A stretch of 48,788 nucleotides of DNA, taken from assembly GCA_025060975.1 (NCBI GenBank), contig JANZKA010000005.1, positions 1 to 48,788 of the forward strand, read 5' to 3'. How positions within the stretch are numbered: the first letter of the stretch is position 1; every line of letters starts with the position of its first letter. Under the pieces are notes generated by a model. The model was not told the DNA's origin and ran no database searches. It worked only from the letters and a program-made list of their open reading frames with translations. Below are positions 41,239 through 48,788 of the stretch, piece by piece. A program made the position numbers and the translations under genes. This DNA is from Candidatus Culexarchaeum nevadense (GTDB lineage Archaea; Thermoproteota; Methanomethylicia; Culexarchaeales; Culexarchaeaceae).

Positions 41239-41295
41239 TTTATAAGAGATAACACGAGAATTGAAAAGTAGCTTAACAAAGTTTGGTGACGGACA

Positions 41296-41760
41296 TTGGT
41301 TTCACCAAAAGCAGTTCCAGCGGACAGATTGATTAAAGAGTTAGCAGAGATTATAAAAGAGAATTACCCACAAATAAAACCGCCAATATGGGCACAATAT
41401 GTGAAAACGGGAAGTCATAGGGAAAGAGTCCCCGATAATCCAGATTGGTGGTACATACGTGCTGCAGCAATACTTAGAAAGATATATTTAAGAGGTGAAG
41501 TTGGGGTGGAGAGACTGAGAACAGCTTTTGGTGGAAGAAAGCAGAGGGGAACAAGGAAATGCCATTTCAGAAAGAGTGGAGGGAAGATTATTAGGAAAAT
41601 AATGCAACAATTAGAAGACGCAAAACTTGTGAAAAAGATTGAAGGGGGAGGTAGAACTCTAACTCCAGAAGGGCTCTCGCTATTGTATACAACATCAAAC
41701 AAAATATTCAGAAGCCTTATGAAAGAAAATCCTGAACTTAAAAAATATATTATTGCATGA
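41296..41760 (+). CDS. rps19e: Small-subunit ribosomal protein eS19
   Basis: A 154-residue eS19 (TTG start 41296). VPADRLIKELAEIIKENYPQIKPPIWAQYVKTGSHRERVPDNPDWWYIRAAAILRKIYLRGEVGVERLRTAFGGRKQRG is diagnostic. The C-terminal half (KSGGKIIRKIMQQLEDAKLVKKIEGGGRTLTPEGLSLL) is a winged helix. It binds the 30S head. PDCD5 and eL39 follow within a few nucleotides to form an operon. Confidence 0.96.
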   Translation: MVSPKAVPADRLIKELAEIIKENYPQIKPPIWAQYVKTGSHRERVPDNPDWWYIRAAAILRKIYLRGEVGVERLRTAFGGRKQRGTRKCHFRKSGGKIIRKIMQQLEDAKLVKKIEGGGRTLTPEGLSLLYTTSNKIFRSLMKENPELKKYIIA

Positions 41761-41778
41761 AGTAGAGGTGAAGTAAAC

Positions 41779-42129
41779 ATGACAAATGAAAACATCGAAT
41801 ATGAGGAATATGATGAGGAATTAGAGGAAATTAAGCGAAAGAGGATGATGGAATTAAAAAGACAAATAGAGGAAGCTAAAAAGAGGGAAGCTATAGAGGC
41901 AGCTAAACAAGAGGCTTTAAGGAGAATACTTACTCCGGAAGCTAGAAGCAGACTTGCAAATTTAAAAATGGTTAGACCAGAAATCGTTGAGCAAATAGAA
42001 TTACAATTAATACAGTTAGCTCAAAGCGGGAGACTTCATATACCGATAACTGATGAACAATTAAAGGAGATATTAAGTAGGGTGATGAGTAAAAGGCCAA
42101 CTAAAATTATATGGAAAAGGGGGGAGTGA
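41779..42129 (+). CDS. PDCD5-family DNA-binding protein
   Basis: A 116-residue helical protein: [87 protein letters not shown] is the PDCD5/TFAR19 family in full. It is highly conserved in archaea beside eS19 and eL39, and its function is unclear; nucleic-acid binding has been reported. ATG 41779 follows GAGGTGAAG. The eL39 start comes 2 nt after its stop. Confidence 0.94.
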   Translation: MTNENIEYEEYDEELEEIKRKRMMELKRQIEEAKKREAIEAAKQEALRRILTPEARSRLANLKMVRPEIVEQIELQLIQLAQSGRLHIPITDEQLKEILSRVMSKRPTKIIWKRGE

Positions 42130-42131
42130 AT

Positions 42132-42287
42132 TTGGCGAAGAATAAACATTTAGCTAGAAAACTTAGGTTAGCTCATGCAAATAAACAGAATTCCCCAGTC
42201 CCATTATGGGTTGTTATAAAGACTATGGGTAAGTTTAGAAGACATCCAAAACTCAGACATTGGCGTCAAACAAAATTAAAGGTATAG
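42132..42287 (+). CDS. rpl39e: Large-subunit ribosomal protein eL39
   Basis: A 51-residue protein read directly from the nucleotides: [20 protein letters not shown] then [20 protein letters not shown] and [11 protein letters not shown]. NxxVPxWV and RRHWRxTKLKx are the eL39 signature. It lines the exit tunnel. TTG 42132 is the start. The gene is too short for standard tracks. It sits between PDCD5 (2 nt) and eL31 (11 nt). Confidence 0.96.
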   Translation: MAKNKHLARKLRLAHANKQNSPVPLWVVIKTMGKFRRHPKLRHWRQTKLKV

Positions 42288-42298
42288 GGGGGGTTGAA

Positions 42299-42583
42299 AT
42301 GAGTAAAAGCGAAAAAGAAGATATAGTTTTAGAACGAATATACACAGTACCACTAAAAATAGCATATTACGTTCCTAGAGTGAAAAGAACTCCACGTGCA
42401 GTTAGATTTTTAAAGGAATTCATAATGAAACATATGAAAACTGATAAAGTGATCATAACTCCAGAAGTAAATGAAATCCTATGGTCAAGGGGGATACAAA
42501 AGCCACCAAGGAAAATAAGGGTAAGGGTAACCAAAAATTCGGAAGGCATTGTAAAAGTATATCCATTTATGGAGAAAGAATAG
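42299..42583 (+). CDS. rpl31e: Large-subunit ribosomal protein eL31
   Basis: A 94-residue eL31: MSKSEKEDIVLERIYTVPLKIAYYVPRVKRTPRAVRFLKEFIMKHMKTDKVIITPEVNEILWSRGIQKPPRKIRVRVTK. It is at the rim of the exit tunnel. ATG 42299 follows GGGGGGTTGAA; the frame can be extended upstream by 13 codons into eL39, which is not part of the family. It overlaps no gene and is 13 nt before aIF6. Confidence 0.95.
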   Translation: MSKSEKEDIVLERIYTVPLKIAYYVPRVKRTPRAVRFLKEFIMKHMKTDKVIITPEVNEILWSRGIQKPPRKIRVRVTKNSEGIVKVYPFMEKE

Positions 42584-42596
42584 AGGTAAAAACAAT

Positions 42597-43274
42597 TTGA
42601 TAGAGAGACTATCAATTTATGGAAGTAACAATATAGGGGTTTTCCTCTCAGCATCAGATAAATATGTTTTAGCACCATCAAACATACCATTAAAGATAAT
42701 AAAGATAATCGAAGAAACATTGAAAGTAAAAACTGTACAAATAAACTTATGCAACTCAGTACTCCTAGGAGTGTTAACCATTGGAAACTCTAATGGAATA
42801 TTGGTACCATACTACACACCACAAGATGAAATTGAATATTTAAAAAGGGAGTTAAAAGAGCTGGGAGTTAACATCGAAATATTCCCAAGCAAGATAACAG
42901 CACTCGGAAACATAGTACTCACAAATGACTATGCCTCAATAGTAAGCCCAGATCTAAATAGAGAGGAAATTAAGGTCATAAGAGATGTATTAAATGTGGA
43001 AGTAGAAAAATTTACGATAGCAGGATATAAGGTGGTAGGATCTGTTGGAGTAGCAAGTAATAAGGGATGCATAGTTCACCCAATGGCAACCGAAGAAGAA
43101 TTAAAAAATATAAGTGAAATATTAAAAGTAAAGGTGGATGTAGGGACAGTAAATGCAGGATTTCCCGTAGTGGGGGTGGGTATAGTGGCTAACTCCAACG
43201 GGATATTAGTTGGAAGCACATCTACAGGGCCAGAAATAGCACATATAGAAAGAGTGCTCGGGGGGGTTATATGA
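42597..43274 (+). CDS. tif6: Translation initiation/anti-association factor aIF6
   Basis: A 225-residue aIF6, with pentein fold repeats: IGVFLSASDKYVLAPSNIP, TVQINLCNSVLLGVLTIGNSNGILVPYYTPQDEIEYLKREL, TALGNIVLTNDYASIVSPDLN, and KGCIVHPMATEEELKNISEIL. It binds uL14 on 50S and prevents premature joining to 30S. TTG 42597 is the start, preceded by GAGG. Conserved neighbours eL31 and eL20 (1 nt after) are as in most archaea. Confidence 0.96.
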   Translation: MIERLSIYGSNNIGVFLSASDKYVLAPSNIPLKIIKIIEETLKVKTVQINLCNSVLLGVLTIGNSNGILVPYYTPQDEIEYLKRELKELGVNIEIFPSKITALGNIVLTNDYASIVSPDLNREEIKVIRDVLNVEVEKFTIAGYKVVGSVGVASNKGCIVHPMATEEELKNISEILKVKVDVGTVNAGFPVVGVGIVANSNGILVGSTSTGPEIAHIERVLGGVI

Positions 43275-43275
43275 A

Positions 43276-43527
43276 ATGAGCGTTAAAATATACCGAGTGA
43301 GTGGTGAAGTAATCCTCAGAAATGGAGCTAACATGAAATTCACGCTAGATATACCTGGACTAAAACCAGAGGAAGCTATTGAAAGAGTCTATTCAAATTT
43401 AAGCGGAATTCATAGAGTGAAGAGGGGGAATGTAAGAATAAAAAATATAGAAGTAATAAATCCAAAAGATACAAAAAACAGTTTAATACAAGTTTTATGG
43501 AGAGAGAAGATAAATGAGGAAATTTGA
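43276..43527 (+). CDS. rplX: Large-subunit ribosomal protein eL20 (LX)
   Basis: An 83-residue archaeal LX protein (eL20/L18a): MSVKIYRVSGEVILRNGANMKFTLDIPGLKPEEAIERVYSNLSGIHRVKRGNVRIKNIEVI. It binds near the stalk base and the 5S RNA region. ATG is 1 nt after the aIF6 stop and its own end overlaps prefoldin alpha by 14 nt. The order aIF6-LX-PfdA-FtsY is the normal one in archaea. Confidence 0.94.
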   Translation: MSVKIYRVSGEVILRNGANMKFTLDIPGLKPEEAIERVYSNLSGIHRVKRGNVRIKNIEVINPKDTKNSLIQVLWREKINEEI

Positions 43528-43966
43528 TCGAAAAGAAATCGAAGAAGAAGTTGGTAGGTTGTACGCACAAATAACCACATTAAATTCGATAGCAGATGCA
43601 TTAAAAGAACAAGGTGAAATAATACAGAGACAATTAATAGACCTTCAATTAGCATTAGAAACATTAAATGAAATAAGCAAAATGGAAAAGAATCATAAAG
43701 TCATTTTACCACTAGGATCACAGATAATGATAGATGCAATACTCGTAGACAACGAGTATGCATACGTAAATGTAGGCTCCAATGTGATAATCAAAAAATC
43801 AAATAAAGATGTAAGAGAAATTCTTGAAAAGAGAATGGAAGTTCTGCAAAAACAACAAATTGAAATACAGCAAAAATTAACAGAAACCCTAAGTGGAATA
43901 GAATACCTTCAAAATCAATTAAACACGTTAATTCAGCAATTAAGAGAAAAGGGTACTCAAGGATGA
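43514..43966 (+). CDS. pfdA: Prefoldin alpha subunit
   Basis: A 150-residue prefoldin alpha: N- and C-terminal coiled coils (EEEVGRLYAQITTLNSIADALKEQGEIIQRQLIDLQLALETLNEI and LEKRMEVLQKQQIEIQQKLTETLSGIEYLQNQLNTLIQQLRE) around the beta-hairpin region (KVILPLGSQIMIDAILVDNEYAYVNVGSNVIIKKS). It forms the alpha2-beta4 jellyfish-like hexamer that passes unfolded proteins to the thermosome. It starts within the eL20 gene and precedes FtsY by 6 nt. Confidence 0.95.
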   Translation: MRKFDRKEIEEEVGRLYAQITTLNSIADALKEQGEIIQRQLIDLQLALETLNEISKMEKNHKVILPLGSQIMIDAILVDNEYAYVNVGSNVIIKKSNKDVREILEKRMEVLQKQQIEIQQKLTETLSGIEYLQNQLNTLIQQLREKGTQG

Positions 43967-43972
43967 TGAATA

Positions 43973-44881
43973 TTGTTTAGTAAACTCAAGAACGCAATAA
44001 AACAAATAATCGAAATAGCATCTACAAAAACATTATCAAAGGAAGAATTAGAGCCAATACTATTTGAATGGAAAATTCAATTGCTAAGTTGCGACGTAGC
44101 ATATGATGTTGCAGAATACTTAGAGAAAAGAATACTTGAAACACTGATAGGCTCAAAAATTCCCAGAAGTGAAAACCCTGCCACAAGATTGAAGGAGTGT
44201 ATAAGGAAGGCAATAATGGATATACTTACAGAGGTGGGAGAAATAGATTTAGAAGCAGAAATTATTAAAAGAATGAAAAACGGAGAAATACCAGTAAAAA
44301 TAGTATTCGTTGGAGTGAATGGTAGCGGTAAAACTACCACCATAGCAAAACTTGCATTCAAACTTAAAGAGAAGAATATAAACTCCGTGCTTGCATGTAG
44401 CGATACATTTAGAGCTGGAGCTGAAGAGCAGTTAGCTATACACGCAAATAGAATTGGAGTAAGAATGATAAAACACACTTACGGGGCAGATCCAGCAGCT
44501 GTAGCCTATGACGCTGTAAAATATGCACAAGCACATAGAATACCAGTAGTACTAATAGATACAGCTGGAAGAATGCATACAGACAAAGATTTGATGATGG
44601 AGTTAACAAAAATAATTAGGGTCATCAAAGCAGATTATACAATATTCGTTGGAGACGCCCTAACAGGTAATGATGCATTAACCCAAGCAGAAACCTTCAA
44701 CAAATACGTGGGAATAAGCGGCTCAATAATAACAAAAGTAGATGCAGATGTAAGAGGTGGAGCAGCCCTATCAATAATGTTTGCGACAAAGAAACCAATA
44801 CTATACATAGGCACAGGACAAAAGTATACGGACTTAATAAAATTTGATGGAAATTGGTTAATACAAAAATTAATAGATTAA
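43973..44881 (+). CDS. ftsY: Signal recognition particle receptor FtsY
   Basis: A 302-residue SRP receptor GTPase. An N domain (LSKEELEPILFEWKIQLLSCDVAYDVAEYL) precedes the G domain: VFVGVNGSGKTTTIAKLAF (P-loop), ACSDTFRAGAEEQLAIHANR, VLIDTAGRMHTDKDLMMEL, TKVDADVRGGAALSIMFATKKPILYIGTGQKYTDLIKFD. It has no long acidic A domain. It receives ribosome-SRP complexes at the membrane. TTG 43973 is the start. Partner SRP19 is at 25452. Confidence 0.97.
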   Translation: MFSKLKNAIKQIIEIASTKTLSKEELEPILFEWKIQLLSCDVAYDVAEYLEKRILETLIGSKIPRSENPATRLKECIRKAIMDILTEVGEIDLEAEIIKRMKNGEIPVKIVFVGVNGSGKTTTIAKLAFKLKEKNINSVLACSDTFRAGAEEQLAIHANRIGVRMIKHTYGADPAAVAYDAVKYAQAHRIPVVLIDTAGRMHTDKDLMMELTKIIRVIKADYTIFVGDALTGNDALTQAETFNKYVGISGSIITKVDADVRGGAALSIMFATKKPILYIGTGQKYTDLIKFDGNWLIQKLID

Positions 44882-44895
44882 GACATGAAAGTAAA

Positions 44896-44934
44896 CAATT
44901 TATATTCATAAAACATCTAGATAGCTACGGAGGA
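44896..44934 (+). promoter_or_regulatory. argF promoter and ribosome binding site
   Basis: A TATA-like CAATTTATATTC (44896-44907) and a strong ribosome binding site CGGAGGA (44928-44934) directly precede the argF ATG at 44937, marking argF as its own transcription unit inside the ribosomal supercluster. Confidence 0.55.
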
Positions 44935-44936
44935 AA

Positions 44937-45866
44937 ATGTCACTGAAAGGTAGAGACCTATTAACATTACAAGAATTTACAACTGAAGAGTTATGGAAGC
45001 TCTTAAAATTAGCTGAAAAGATGAAGATGGAATACTACGCTGGGGAGAGGATAAAGGAAGTTTTAAAGGGGAAAACTTTGGCGATGATATTCCAAAAACC
45101 ATCAACAAGAACAAGAGTATCCTTCGAAATAGCAATGTACCAATTAGGCGGAAAAGCATTATACTTAAGTTGGAATGAACTACAACTTGGCAGAGGAGAA
45201 ACTATAAGTGATACAGCAAAAGTTCTTAGCAGATACGTAGATGGCATCATGGCAAGAGTATATAGGCATACAGATCTAGAAGAAATGGCTAGAGCAGCCA
45301 CAATACCAGTAATAAATGGTTTAAGTGATCTACACCATCCATGCCAAGCACTATCAGATATATTTACAATATATGAGAAAAAAGGGTATTTGAAGGGAAT
45401 TAAAATAGCATTTATTGGAGACGGCTCAAACAATGTATGTAGCTCACTAATAATAGCATCAACAAAATTTGGATTACACGTAAACGTTGCATCACCAAAA
45501 GACTATATGCCTAGACAAGATGTATTGAAGATCGCTGAAATAAACTCCGCTGAAAGCGGATCCACCGTAAACTTATATACGTCACCAGAAGAAGCTGTGA
45601 AAGATGTGGATTTCATATACACAGATGTATGGATAAGCATGGGGCAAGAAGAGGAAAGTAAAAAAAGAATGAAGGAATTCACACCATACCAAGTAAATAA
45701 AAGATTACTGTCATATTCTCCAAAAGCCATGATAATGCACTGTCTACCGGCACACCGCGGCTTGGAAATAACAGATGAAGTTATTGATTCAGAAAGGTCA
45801 ATAGTTTGGGATCAAGCTGAAAATAGATTACATGTACAAAAAGCAATATTAGCATCATTACTATGA
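44937..45866 (+). CDS. argF: Ornithine carbamoyltransferase
   Basis: A 309-residue transcarbamylase that makes citrulline from ornithine and carbamoyl phosphate. Carbamoyl-phosphate loop KPSTRTRVSFEIAMYQLGG; second subunit loop LSRYVDGIMARVYRHTDLEEMA; HHPCQALSDIFTIYEK; ornithine-side IYTDVWISMGQEEES (SMG loop); and MIMHCLPAHRGLEITDEVID (HCLP). Length and motifs are those of argF rather than pyrB. No other arginine genes are close. Its location between ftsY and secE is unusual, because these genes normally adjoin; see findings. Confidence 0.97.
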   Translation: MSLKGRDLLTLQEFTTEELWKLLKLAEKMKMEYYAGERIKEVLKGKTLAMIFQKPSTRTRVSFEIAMYQLGGKALYLSWNELQLGRGETISDTAKVLSRYVDGIMARVYRHTDLEEMARAATIPVINGLSDLHHPCQALSDIFTIYEKKGYLKGIKIAFIGDGSNNVCSSLIIASTKFGLHVNVASPKDYMPRQDVLKIAEINSAESGSTVNLYTSPEEAVKDVDFIYTDVWISMGQEEESKKRMKEFTPYQVNKRLLSYSPKAMIMHCLPAHRGLEITDEVIDSERSIVWDQAENRLHVQKAILASLL

Positions 45867-45899
45867 GGATAAAAGCAACAATTTTATATAATAAATCCT

Positions 45900-45912
45900 C
45901 CTTAAATCTAGA
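45900..45912 (+). promoter_or_regulatory. Shared promoter-proximal element before secE
   Basis: CCTTAAATCTAGA lies between the TATA-like ATTTTATATAATAA (about 45881-45894) and the secE ATG. The identical 13-mer occurs at 34810-34822 before eS30. It may be a promoter-proximal or initiator element, or chance in AT-rich DNA. Confidence 0.35.
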
Positions 45913-45915
45913 GGC

Positions 45916-46095
45916 ATGAGTACTATGAGTAGCTTCAAAGAATCAATTAAAAGGATCATAAGATTATCTAGAAAACCAACGTGGGAAGAATATTCATTAA
46001 CCATTAGAATATGCATATTAGGACTACTTATACTTGGTGGATACGGGTTCATAATACAGTTAATAGCATTAGTTCTACAAGCATTGCCAAGGTGA
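45916..46095 (+). CDS. secE: Preprotein translocase SecE (Sec61 gamma)
   Basis: A 59-residue protein too short for standard tracks: MSTMSSFKESIKRIIRLSRK then PTWEEYSLTIRICILGLLILGGYGFIIQLIALVLQALPR. The amphipathic helix, KPTWEEY segment and single transmembrane helix are those of SecE/Sec61-gamma. It clamps the SecY channel. ATG 45916 is used; ATG 45925 is possible. Stop and the Spt5 start are 4 nt apart, the standard secE-nusG/spt5 arrangement. Confidence 0.95.
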   Translation: MSTMSSFKESIKRIIRLSRKPTWEEYSLTIRICILGLLILGGYGFIIQLIALVLQALPR

Positions 46096-46099
46096 AAGA

Positions 46100-46543
46100 A
46101 TGACACCCTACTACACTATTAGAACCACCGCTGGGCAAGAAAACAACGTTGCACTACTTATAGAGGCAAGAGCAAAAGCAGCCAACATGGGAGTACTATC
46201 AATAATAGTACCGAAAGACATCAATGGATTCCTATTCATTGAAATAACACATGCTACAAAAATTATTGATACAATAAGCGGGATAAGGCATGTAAAAGGA
46301 TGGATTCCAGGAGTTGTAAACATAGAGGAAATAGAAAAATTTCTGATTCAAAAATCACCACTAGAAGGATTGAAAGTGGGAGATATCGTTGAAATAGTAA
46401 GTGGACCATTCAAGGGGATGACTGGAAAAATAACAAAAATAAATGCAGAAAAAGAAGAAGTAACATTAGAATTGTTGGAAGTGACGTATACATTGCCAAT
46501 AACGATAAATGCTGATGCCATAAGGAAAACTTCAAAAACTTAA
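46100..46543 (+). CDS. spt5: Transcription elongation factor Spt5
   Basis: A 147-residue archaeal Spt5 with NGN domain (YTIRTTAGQENNVALLIEARAKA, VPKDINGFLFIEITHATKIIDTISGIRHVKGWIPG) and one KOW motif (KVGDIVEIVSGPFKGMTGKITKINAEKEEVTLELLEVTYTLPITI). It binds the RNA polymerase clamp with Spt4 for processivity. Its location between secE and uL11 is conserved. Confidence 0.96.
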   Translation: MTPYYTIRTTAGQENNVALLIEARAKAANMGVLSIIVPKDINGFLFIEITHATKIIDTISGIRHVKGWIPGVVNIEEIEKFLIQKSPLEGLKVGDIVEIVSGPFKGMTGKITKINAEKEEVTLELLEVTYTLPITINADAIRKTSKT

Positions 46544-46636
46544 AATCATAAAGAGATGGGTATTACTAAGAAAAGTATAATAGAAAGATTATTGGATAAA
46601 CATTAGCAAAATAAATACACGATGATGGGGGAACTT

Positions 46637-47131
46637 ATGAAGAGTACAAAAAGCTTTACATTCCTAGTTGAGGGGGGTAAAGCTACGGGAGGGCCTCCTA
46701 TAGGCCCATCTCTAGGACCCCTAGGAGTAAATGTAATGCAAGTAGTGAATGAAATAAATGAGAAGACCAAAGAGTTTCTTGGAATGAGGGTTCCAGTCAT
46801 AGTGACAGTAGATGTTGAAACAAAGAAGTTCTCCGTAGAAGTAGGGATACCTACAACAGCAGCCCTAATACTTAGAGAAATAAAAGCGGAAAAAGGATCT
46901 GGGACACCACATGCGAATAAAGTTGGGAATTTGACTATACAACAAGCCATAAAAATAGCAAAAATAAAAAGGCCACAACTACTAGCAAAAACACTTAAAG
47001 CAGCTGTAAAGGAAATTTTAGGGACATGTGTAAGTATGGGGGTTACAGTAGAGGGGAAAGATCCGCGAGTAGTCCAAAAGGAAATAGATGAAGGAAAATA
47101 TGACAAAATATTTGAGGAGGCTGAAAAGTAG
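46637..47131 (+). CDS. rpl11: Large-subunit ribosomal protein uL11
   Basis: A uL11 of about 164 residues: [76 protein letters not shown]. Gly-Pro rich loop and the C-terminal 23S rRNA-binding helices ([44 protein letters not shown]) are evident. It forms the GTPase-associated centre. ATG 46637 is chosen because GGGGGAAC precedes it; a frame start exists at 46622. uL1 starts at the base after the stop. Confidence 0.95.
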   Translation: MKSTKSFTFLVEGGKATGGPPIGPSLGPLGVNVMQVVNEINEKTKEFLGMRVPVIVTVDVETKKFSVEVGIPTTAALILREIKAEKGSGTPHANKVGNLTIQQAIKIAKIKRPQLLAKTLKAAVKEILGTCVSMGVTVEGKDPRVVQKEIDEGKYDKIFEEAEK

Positions 47132-47779
47132 ATGTCATCACTAGAAGACAAATTGAAGGATGCAATAGAAAGAGCCAAAAAGGAATCAAAGAAAAGAAAT
47201 TTCAAACAATCAATCGAACTAATAATAAATTTGAGAGATGTTGATTTAAAGAAGCCAGAGAACAGGATAAATGAGAAGGTTATACTTCCAAATCAGATAG
47301 GAAAAGAAGTAAGCATATGCGTTTTCGGAGATGGAGACTTTGCATTAAAAGCTAGAGAAGCAGGAGTAAAGGCAGTTATCAGCAGAGAAGCACTAGAAAA
47401 GTTAGCATCAAACAAAAAGGAATTAAAAAAGTTAGCTGAAAACTACGATGTATTCATAGCTAGAGCAGACTACATGCCACTCATAGGCAGATACCTCGGA
47501 CCTATACTGGGACCAAGAAATAAAATGCCTGAACCAATACCACCCACAGGAGATATAACTTCAGCGGTAAGTAAAGCACAAAATACTGTTTGGATTAGAA
47601 CTAGGAATCAACCATTAATACAATGCATAATTGGCACAGAAGACATGCCGACAGAGAAAATTGTAGAAAACGCGTTAACAATAATATCAAGGATAAGAGA
47701 AAAATTTAAAAGCTTAAGAAATATTGAGTCAATATACATTAAGACAACTATGGGTAAACCAGTAAAAATCACGGTTTGA
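47132..47779 (+). CDS. rpl1: Large-subunit ribosomal protein uL1
   Basis: A 215-residue uL1: FKQSIELIINLRDVDLKKPENRINEKVILPNQIGKEVSICVFGDGD, DVFIARADYMPLIGRYLGPILGPRNKMPEPIPPTGDITSAVSKAQNTVWIRTRNQPLIQCIIGTEDMPTEKIVENALTII. It binds 23S H76-78 (L1 stalk). In many archaea it autoregulates the uL1-uL10 operon by binding its mRNA; a mimic site was not searched for. ATG is the base after the uL11 stop. Confidence 0.96.
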   Translation: MSSLEDKLKDAIERAKKESKKRNFKQSIELIINLRDVDLKKPENRINEKVILPNQIGKEVSICVFGDGDFALKAREAGVKAVISREALEKLASNKKELKKLAENYDVFIARADYMPLIGRYLGPILGPRNKMPEPIPPTGDITSAVSKAQNTVWIRTRNQPLIQCIIGTEDMPTEKIVENALTIISRIREKFKSLRNIESIYIKTTMGKPVKITV

Positions 47780-47790
47780 AGTGATGAGCA

Positions 47791-48788
47791 ATGTTGAAAC
47801 CCCTTGAAAAAAGAGTTCCGAAAAAAGTAAAGAAACAAGAAATCTTAGAAGAATTAATTAAACTACTAAAATCTAATGAAATAGTAGCTATAGCATCTCT
47901 TAAAGGGTTAAGAGCCCGTCAATTACAAGAAATACGTAAAATACTAAGAAACAATAATATCCACTTGAAAATCGCAAAAAACACTTTATTCAAAAAAGCT
48001 ATTGAAAAATGTTCAAATGATCTGGAAAATATAGAAGCATTAGAGAAATACTTGTCAGAACAAAATGCATTCATATTTTCAAATGGAAATCCATTTGAAC
48101 TAACACTAATACTGGAAAAGAATAAGGTGTACATGGAAGCAAAAGCAGGAGATATTGCACAAAACGATATAGTAGTTCCTTCTGGAAATACCGGAATGAC
48201 CCCTGGACCAATAATAAGCAAATTCAATGCATTAAAAATCCCAATAAAAATTGAAGAAGGATCTATCTGGATAACTAGGGATACCGTCGTTGCTAAAAAG
48301 GGGGATGTAATAAGTCCAGACTTAGCAGACATACTGAAAAGGTTGAATATAAAACCAATCGAAGTAAAAATGAGAATAAAAGCATTGTATTTCAATAAAA
48401 GAATATTGGAGGAAGAAGATATTAAATTAAACATCGAAGAATATAGCCAAACAATAAAAAATGCTATTAGAAATGCATATGCAATAGCCATCTATACAGC
48501 GCTCCCAATACCAGAAATAATGACGCAAGTGATAACTAGAGCCATGAAAATTGCAAAGAAAGTAGCAGCAGAAGCAGCAGCACCAGATCCAACGATTCTA
48601 AAGGAAACATTATTAGTTGCAAATAGTAGAGCAGTGATATTAGCTATGAAACTCATGCAAACAAATTCAGAATTAAAAATTGAGGGAATAACAATGCCTG
48701 CAGCGGTTAGTGCAGCACCATCAGCTGAAGCAAAACCAAAAGAAGAAAAGAAGAAAGAGGAGGAAAAGAAGGAGGAAGAAGAGGAAGA
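47791..48788 (+). CDS. rpl10: Large-subunit ribosomal protein uL10 (P0), 3' end cut by window edge
   Basis: Open from ATG 47791 to the right edge (332 codons). Seen: ILEELIKLLKSNEIVAIASLKGLRARQLQEIRKILRNNNIHLKIAKNTLFKKAI (rRNA-binding head), IVVPSGNTGMTPGPIISKFNALKIPIKIEEGSIWI, and a C-terminal spine helix region with alternating long helices (P1/aL12-binding). The final seen part is the acidic/Lys-rich hinge KPKEEKKKEEEKKEEEEE, so only the last ~10-20 residues (the GLFG-like tip) are missing. It carries stalk dimers of aL12, whose gene presumably follows outside the window. The ATG is 11 nt after the uL1 stop. Confidence 0.95.
   Translation, partial: MLKPLEKRVPKKVKKQEILEELIKLLKSNEIVAIASLKGLRARQLQEIRKILRNNNIHLKIAKNTLFKKAIEKCSNDLENIEALEKYLSEQNAFIFSNGNPFELTLILEKNKVYMEAKAGDIAQNDIVVPSGNTGMTPGPIISKFNALKIPIKIEEGSIWITRDTVVAKKGDVISPDLADILKRLNIKPIEVKMRIKALYFNKRILEEEDIKLNIEEYSQTIKNAIRNAYAIAIYTALPIPEIMTQVITRAMKIAKKVAAEAAAPDPTILKETLLVANSRAVILAMKLMQTNSELKIEGITMPAAVSAAPSAEAKPKEEKKKEEEKKEEEEE

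Noticed and set aside
44896-45866. argF as an aspartate carbamoyltransferase (pyrB)
   Set aside because: The HCLPAHRG and SMGQE loops are of the ornithine carbamoyltransferase type.
46603-47205. 200-codon minus-strand frame opposite uL11
   Set aside because: Antisense shadow of a universally conserved ribosomal protein gene.
47919-48491. 190-codon minus-strand frame opposite uL10
   Set aside because: Antisense shadow of uL10.
1-48788. CRISPR arrays, insertion sequences, integrases, rRNA genes
   Set aside because: I looked for regularly spaced repeats, transposase or integrase motifs and rRNA segments and found none.

Overview
The window is a compact, AT-rich archaeal chromosome segment, most likely from the TACK group (Thermoproteota-like). 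Evidence includes TFB, the TFE-beta subunit with its Fe-S motif, ribosomal proteins eS8, eS19, eS30, eL20, eL31 and eL39, SRP19, Gar1, fibrillarin/Nop5, Nep1, an RNase P protein, Orc1/Cdc6, split tRNA genes, and many TTG starts behind GGAGG-like sites. HypE and NikR point to nickel metabolism and a NiFe hydrogenase. Class-level placement (for example a Methanomethylicia-like lineage) is a guess.

Layout. 1-6.5 kb: a corrinoid-methyltransferase/uroporphyrinogen-decarboxylase-like gene cut by the left edge, a MATE transporter, a K+-independent membrane pyrophosphatase, two small unknown proteins, tRNA-Glu with a probable non-canonical intron, and a flavodoxin. 6.5-10.6 kb: an envelope-sugar/lipid-carrier operon made of a phosphohexomutase, a degenerate SIS-fold protein, a cis-prenyltransferase and a membrane glycosyltransferase. 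10.6-12.6 kb: a Trm112-like protein, a membrane-anchored unknown and a PflX-like radical SAM protein.

12.6-16.7 kb: six overlapping minus-strand genes: a membrane protein, a HerA/VirB4-like ATPase without a P-loop, an unknown protein, a RadA/Rad51-family recombinase, a SWIM zinc-finger protein and a RecA-fold-like protein without Walker motifs. The last three resemble the parts list of the eukaryotic Shu complex (Rad51, Shu2/SWS1, Psy3/Csm2). This is the best candidate for an undescribed system.

16.8-23.8 kb: a membrane-bound ArsR-like regulator with a zinc-ribbon partner, a CinA-type protein, a GPN GTPase, a stand-alone ADP-forming acyl-CoA synthetase beta subunit, an archaeal coiled-coil protein, DUF373, a methylthioinosine-phosphorylase-like enzyme and a Xaa-Pro peptidase. 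23.9-33 kb: HypE, then information genes: eS8, SRP19, Gar1, TFB, TFE-beta, RlmE/FtsJ, Trm1, THEP1, RNase HII, UPF0216, fibrillarin and Nop5. 33-40 kb: PyrD/PyrK, eS30, tRNA-Leu with a 12-nt intron, NikR with an operator-like dyad, an AsnRS-derived asparagine synthetase, Orc1/Cdc6 with a repeat-bearing upstream region, DUF99, and an arsenate reductase lying between tRNA-Thr and tRNA-Ala. 40-48.8 kb: the conserved archaeal translation/secretion supercluster (Nep1, Rnp4, CRM protein, eS19, PDCD5, eL39, eL31, aIF6, eL20, prefoldin alpha, FtsY, SecE, Spt5, uL11, uL1, uL10), interrupted by argF.

Three small proteins shorter than 60 residues (eS30, eL39, SecE) and the two edge-truncated genes were read directly from the nucleotides. 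No CRISPR array, insertion sequence or rRNA gene was seen. Family assignments rest on motif recognition, not searches.
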